Assembly: GCF_000327385.1 (NCBI RefSeq)
Contig: NW_008707425.1
Location: forward strand, 3,686,150 to 3,750,149
DNA: 64,000 nt
Source: Lottia gigantea
Lineage: Eukaryota; Mollusca; Gastropoda; Lottiidae
Reading direction: 5' to 3'
Positions 60,146 to 64,000 of the stretch are shown piece by piece. The notes under the pieces are model-generated. The model saw nothing but the letters and a program-made list of their open reading frames with translations, did no database searches and was not told where the DNA came from. The position numbers and the translations under genes are program-made. Within the stretch, counting starts at the first letter, position 1, and each line of letters opens with the position of its first letter.

Positions 60146-60402
60146 AAGAAGCATACTGTCAATACTTCTGGATTGATGTTAGTCCGAAACATTCCAGGCT
60201 CTGATAGCTTTTTGGACAGAATGTCGGCTGGTGTAGAGACAGGAAAAATACGCCTTGTTGAATGGAGACTTTCTTCATCTCTGCTGGTGCGGGGTTTTTG
60301 CCCTTTTTTTTTTAGATACCTCGGATCTGCAATACCCAAATATATTTTGAAAGATGAATATTTTTGAAGTTCAGTCATGCCATTGTTATCTCCCTGCATC
60401 AT
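60146..60402 (-). CDS. Possible unrecognised coding exon
   Basis: An ATG-initiated frame on the minus strand (MMQGDNNGMTELQ... through FPVSTPADILSKKLSEPGMF to TNINPEVLT) has balanced composition and is unlike the AT-rich frames nearby. A weak donor (GTATGC) lies near 60146. The sequence just upstream (60403-60520) has an E-box CACGTG and raised GC, which would suit a promoter. I do not recognise the product and see no further exons, so it may be chance or a transposon-derived fragment. Confidence 0.25.
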
Positions 60403-60982
60403 TTATGGTACGCCTCCGGTTCCATTAAAGTTTTTTTAGCGAAAGTGATCTCGCATCGACCATTTAAAACCGCGTGTCACAAAGTCACGTGATACTAACA
60501 AAACGAAAGTTACGATACTAACACTAATTTACAGTCATCGTCAAGGTAATTTAATATTATGTTCTTCAGAGGTGTGGAAAATTCCCATTAAACAGGGCCT
60601 ACATTTTCTGACTCTACTCGATGCGTTCTGGTTCTTGCTTTTTTTTCCAAATAAATATGACTCAAACTGCCTGTAAAATTGTCAGTAACGTTCATGAAAC
60701 ATGATGCTCGTATTAGCTTTGACAATGTGAAGATGTTTAAAAGAATACCGTTTAAATAATTATGTTTTCCTTTAGGCCTGTATAACTTCATAATGTCTCC
60801 CATTTTTATTGCACGCATGACCTTAGCCAGTCAGTCAGTAACACAGGGCTCAAATCCAAACTGACCAGCTGTAATTTTGATTCCACTTCTGTGTCCAATT
60901 TTTTACACGTTTTTTACTAAGAGGACAACGATGCTACACCGTTGAAGACTTTAAGGTTGGAAAGGTGAAACAACTGTTCAAT

Positions 60983-61259
60983 CATCTTTACAATAGTCAA
61001 GGTATTGCGAACCTCGTCTTTTACCTTTCTTGTATCACCGAATACAACAATTTGATTGGATAGTATGTCAGCAAATACAGCCTATCATATGCATCGACAG
61101 ACATATTATGGCTCATTGATTACTGGATTCATTTCATTTATTTGCTAGCGTACAATCCAATCAAATCGCTGCATTTACAAACTTTCGTGATACAAGAAAG
61201 GTGGCTCTTGTAGTCGAGGTATAAGACGAAGTTCGTAAAAACTTGACGTTGTGAAGATG
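60983..61259. mobile_element. MITE family I
   Basis: Inverted ends TCATCTTTACAATAGTCAAG and GTTGTGAAGATG; internal GTACAATCCAATCAAATCGC. Confidence 0.65.
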
Positions 61260-61542
61260 CTGTAGACTGCAGACTATCCATACAAAGAGCAAATAATAAA
61301 TTCCAAACGATTAAAAATGAATGTGTAACCTAATAGCGTAGATGGTAATCTGAATAATTATAATGTAAATTTATATCATGGTGCTATATTATTATATTAT
61401 CACTTTATACGTATGGTATGAGCCTAGATATGATATAATATATATCAGTTTAGGTGATGATATAAATCTAATAATACGATAATAAAATATTTTCACTGTA
61501 AAATAGTGCTGAATACATCAATTGTGGAGCGATATTAAAATA

Positions 61543-61896
61543 TTAAAGTGATACTACGTCTTAGAATGAACATAAAATTTAAGTTCTCAAGAATGGTCTA
61601 TATGAGTATTATTATATTCATCAGTCAACTTAACCTGGTGTCATAAAGTTACAACAGAATCCCTGTAAAATCTAGAAAATTGGATAAAACTAAATAATTA
61701 TTGAAAAACACTTAATCATAATATTGATTAATAGTTGTTGCATTTTTATTAAATTTTTTGGATTTATCGGATTATATAAGGATCCTGTTATATTATATAT
61801 GACACCAGGTATATCTACTGATGAATATATGCTCTAATTGGCCAAGTTTGAAATTTTAAAATTTTATGTTTATTCTAAGACGTAGTATCACTTTAA
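61543..61896. mobile_element. TTAA-flanked MITE family D, intact copy
   Basis: The 346-bp element (61547-61892) has ~34-bp inverted ends starting AGTGATACTACGTCTTAGAA. It is flanked by TTAA at 61543-61546 and 61893-61896, the piggyBac-type target site. The sequence either side (about 61480-61542 and 61897-61965) matches 14690-14760 and 15100-15140, so it interrupted an older element. Confidence 0.8.
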
Positions 61897-62324
61897 AACA
61901 GAACCTAAAAACATGTCGTTGTTACTTTGAGTTTCACGTTATGCGATCTTCAGACAACTGACCCGTTTTTAGCCTGTAGAACTTGTTTCCATATCTGCAT
62001 TTCGAGACAAATTCGGAACGTTTGTTTATAAAAGTGTTCTTGGGGGCAATAATGATGGAAAACTTTTCGGTTAAACACGATTTTTATGCAGATTAACACC
62101 TACTAGGCTATTATATTATGTATATACACATTATACTCTCGATAACCCTTTATAATAGACGTTATGAATGTAGTCATTATGTATTTTACTTTTACAGTCT
62201 TTATTATAGTGTTATGTACAATATCTAATTTTTTTTTTGCATAGAATAATTAAAGGGGTGAAGGATAAATTCATAACCTCTAGAACTACTCACTGAGGTC
62301 TTTTTTTCAATTTCACAATGCGAC

Positions 62325-62552
62325 ACTGATTATCATGGAGGTATAACGTCGCCAAAATTGTCGAAAGTGTATAACGAAAAGTGTATGATGCAAAGTGTGG
62401 ATTTTGGGGAATATTTATACACTTGGTTTTTTTACAAATTGACAATTTCAGCAATGACAAATGCACTCTGTAATGACGACATTGATATTTTAAACTAAAG
62501 CTGTATCACAATCGGTAATTTTGGCAACATTATACCTCCATAGATTGTGATC
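62325..62552. mobile_element. Small MITE with ~35-bp inverted ends
   Basis: The left ATGGAGGTATAACGTCGCCA and the right end's complement ATGGAGGTATAATGTTGCCA are inverted, extending outward through CACTGATTATC / GATTGTGATC. Interior about 150 bp. Confidence 0.6.
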
Positions 62553-63175
62553 ATCTAGTGAAAAATGATGTTTTATCTTCAATCAATAAATGGTAATAAC
62601 AACATCTTGGTGCAACGTCAATCATTCTAGGCTCTTAAAAGTAAGTGTCAAGAAAGGGGTTGTGTGTTTTCATGTAGCAGTTAAAGTAAAGAGGTTTACC
62701 GCAAGGAATGCTATTAGTTTGTTACCTTTTCAGTACAAGAATGATGATTTAGTCTAAGAGTCTGATATGGTGACTGACAGCTAAGTGCATGTAATAGACG
62801 ACAGTGAGAATTTGGAACTCAAATTTGAAAAAGACTAATAGTTGGTTTTGATGTCGTATACTGATCAAGTGGTTTAGAGACACGCGAAACATAAACGTCA
62901 AACGGGAAATTAGACTGGTACATGTACATTCGCAAGAATTAGGCTTCTTTTGAATTCATTCCGTTAAGACTACAGATGTCATTGTAAAGTTAGGTGCTTC
63001 AGCGGTTAACAATGGAACTAGTATTTGATTAGTGCAAGGATTAAAATGTCTGCTAGTCTAACTCTCTTTCACAAGGCTAGTCATGCATTAGACGTAATTT
63101 GATAAAAAATATGCTAATGATTATGGGGTTACATAGATATAGAATTACGAAAACAAAGCAACATGTATCATGAGG

Positions 63176-63240
63176 AGCCGCGATGGCTCAGTGAATAAGA
63201 CGCTTGCAGGGTTCAATGCCGGTCAATGAATAAAACCATT
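63176..63240 (+). mobile_element. tRNA-derived SINE (family 1), 5' fragment
   Basis: Starts GAGCCGCGATGGCTCAGTGA (A box), has an internal deletion before GGGTTCAATGCCGG (B box) and then stops. Confidence 0.7.
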
Positions 63241-63559
63241 ACAATTAGAATACTGAAAGGTTTTCAACTTTAAAGAATAAAAAACCTAATTATATTGTGA
63301 ACAGTGGGTCAATGTGATATCAAGTCCTATGATAATTTATAACATGCAATTTATTATTTTATGATGTTTGTATTGTACTTTAAAAATCTCTGAGTTGAAA
63401 TTTAAACACGACAACCTTTGATGACAAAAACTGTAGATCATTCGTTGACAATGATCTAATTTCGATCCTGACTGTGTTTTGGGTATAATTGATTACCGAT
63501 GGAGTTTTCCGCAAGTGATACTACAGTTTCGTTTCTTTTACAATTTTCCCATTCTGGGA

Positions 63560-63700
63560 CAGGTGCGCCATTTTTTTTAAACCAATCATACACTTAGTTT
63601 CAGAAACGGGAAATTTTAAGCTAAGCTTAATTGGCCTTCAAATACACGTATTACTTCTACAATTTTTATTCGATGACTTTCATATTTTCAAGGCTGAAGA
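63560..63700. mobile_element. TTAA-associated MITE family B, end fragment
   Basis: GGGACAGGTGCGCCATTTTT followed by AACCAATCATACACTTAGTT, as at 3607. Confidence 0.5.
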
Positions 63701-63861
63701 TCGAAATCTTGAAGTATATCTGTGAGAATTTTGAAAGAGATCAGTTTAGCAACAGCTGAGATACTTACCGTCAAACTGTGGGACGTTTTTTTGGGACACC
63801 CGATATAATAATCATGGTGATCATACAATTGCAGTAGTCTTCTGTGCCATAATCATCAGAA

Positions 63862-64000
63862 ACAATACAATTATCACAGTTACAATACAATGACCATAGT
63901 TACAATACCATTATCATAGTTACAATACAATTATCATAGTTACAATACAATTATCATAGTTACAATACAATTATCATAGTTACAACACAATTATCATAGC
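63862..64000 (+). repeat. 20-bp minisatellite running off the window
   Basis: About seven copies of TTATCATAGTTACAATACAA. The last ones are nearly identical and the array continues past position 64000. Confidence 0.9.

Larger units (their letters stand above)
59372..64000. other. Presumed intron 1 of the Rh-type gene
   Basis: Contents: a possible minus-strand exon (60146-60402), family I MITE (60983-61259), family D MITE (61547-61892) nested in an older element, a small MITE (62325-62552), a SINE fragment (63176-63240), a family B fragment (63560-63700) and a tandem array (63862-64000). The rest is AT-rich with no recognised feature. Confidence 0.5.

Overview
The window is animal nuclear DNA: AT-rich, with spliced genes using GT-AG introns and dense small transposable elements. 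It looks like a lophotrochozoan, most likely a mollusc (bivalve or gastropod). That placement rests on the protein sequences and on a dispersed family carrying 'GGGCAATAACTC' and ~160-bp core repeats, which recalls the pearl/Helentron-like elements described from bivalves; it is an inference.

Six protein-coding genes are supported by exon-by-exon translation with matching splice phases. In order: LRRC58 (+, last two exons, 5' end outside the window); SNAPC2 (-, eight exons, 6226-15276); GSK3 (+, nine coding exons, 16587-27684); ATP6V1A, the catalytic A subunit of the V-ATPase (-, fourteen coding exons, 34237-47965); NAA50 (+, five exons, 48119-53901); and the first exon of a Rhesus-type ammonium transporter (+, 59215-59371), whose remaining exons lie beyond the window. 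LRRC58/SNAPC2 and GSK3/ATP6V1A are convergent. SNAPC2/GSK3 (1.3 kb) and ATP6V1A/NAA50 (153 bp) are head to head. From general knowledge, human LRRC58, GSK3B, NAA50 and ATP6V1A all lie on chromosome 3q13, the last two as adjacent divergent neighbours, so this looks like retained ancient microsynteny. The genes are housekeeping (snRNA transcription, signalling kinase, proton pump, N-terminal acetylation) and need not act in one pathway.

The most unusual structure is a pair of minisatellites built across splice junctions. In NAA50 about 35 copies of a 43-50 bp unit each repeat the 3' splice site and first codons of exon 3, and the real acceptor is the last copy. In SNAPC2 about 11 copies of a 49-bp unit each repeat the end of exon 6 and its 5' splice site, with AG directly abutting GTAGGT as in recursive splice sites. 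Two more arrays lie within about 50 bp of ATP6V1A exons.

Introns and intergenic DNA are filled by MITE-like elements. These include TTAA-flanked families, hAT-like elements with 8-bp target duplications, a Mutator-like element with a 10-bp duplication and a TA-flanked element. There are also tRNA-derived SINEs, the pearl-like elements, and several nested insertions. A 123-bp near-identical copy of the NAA50 3' UTR lies 2.4 kb downstream of the gene. No retroviral or LTR element, CRISPR array or rRNA gene was recognised.
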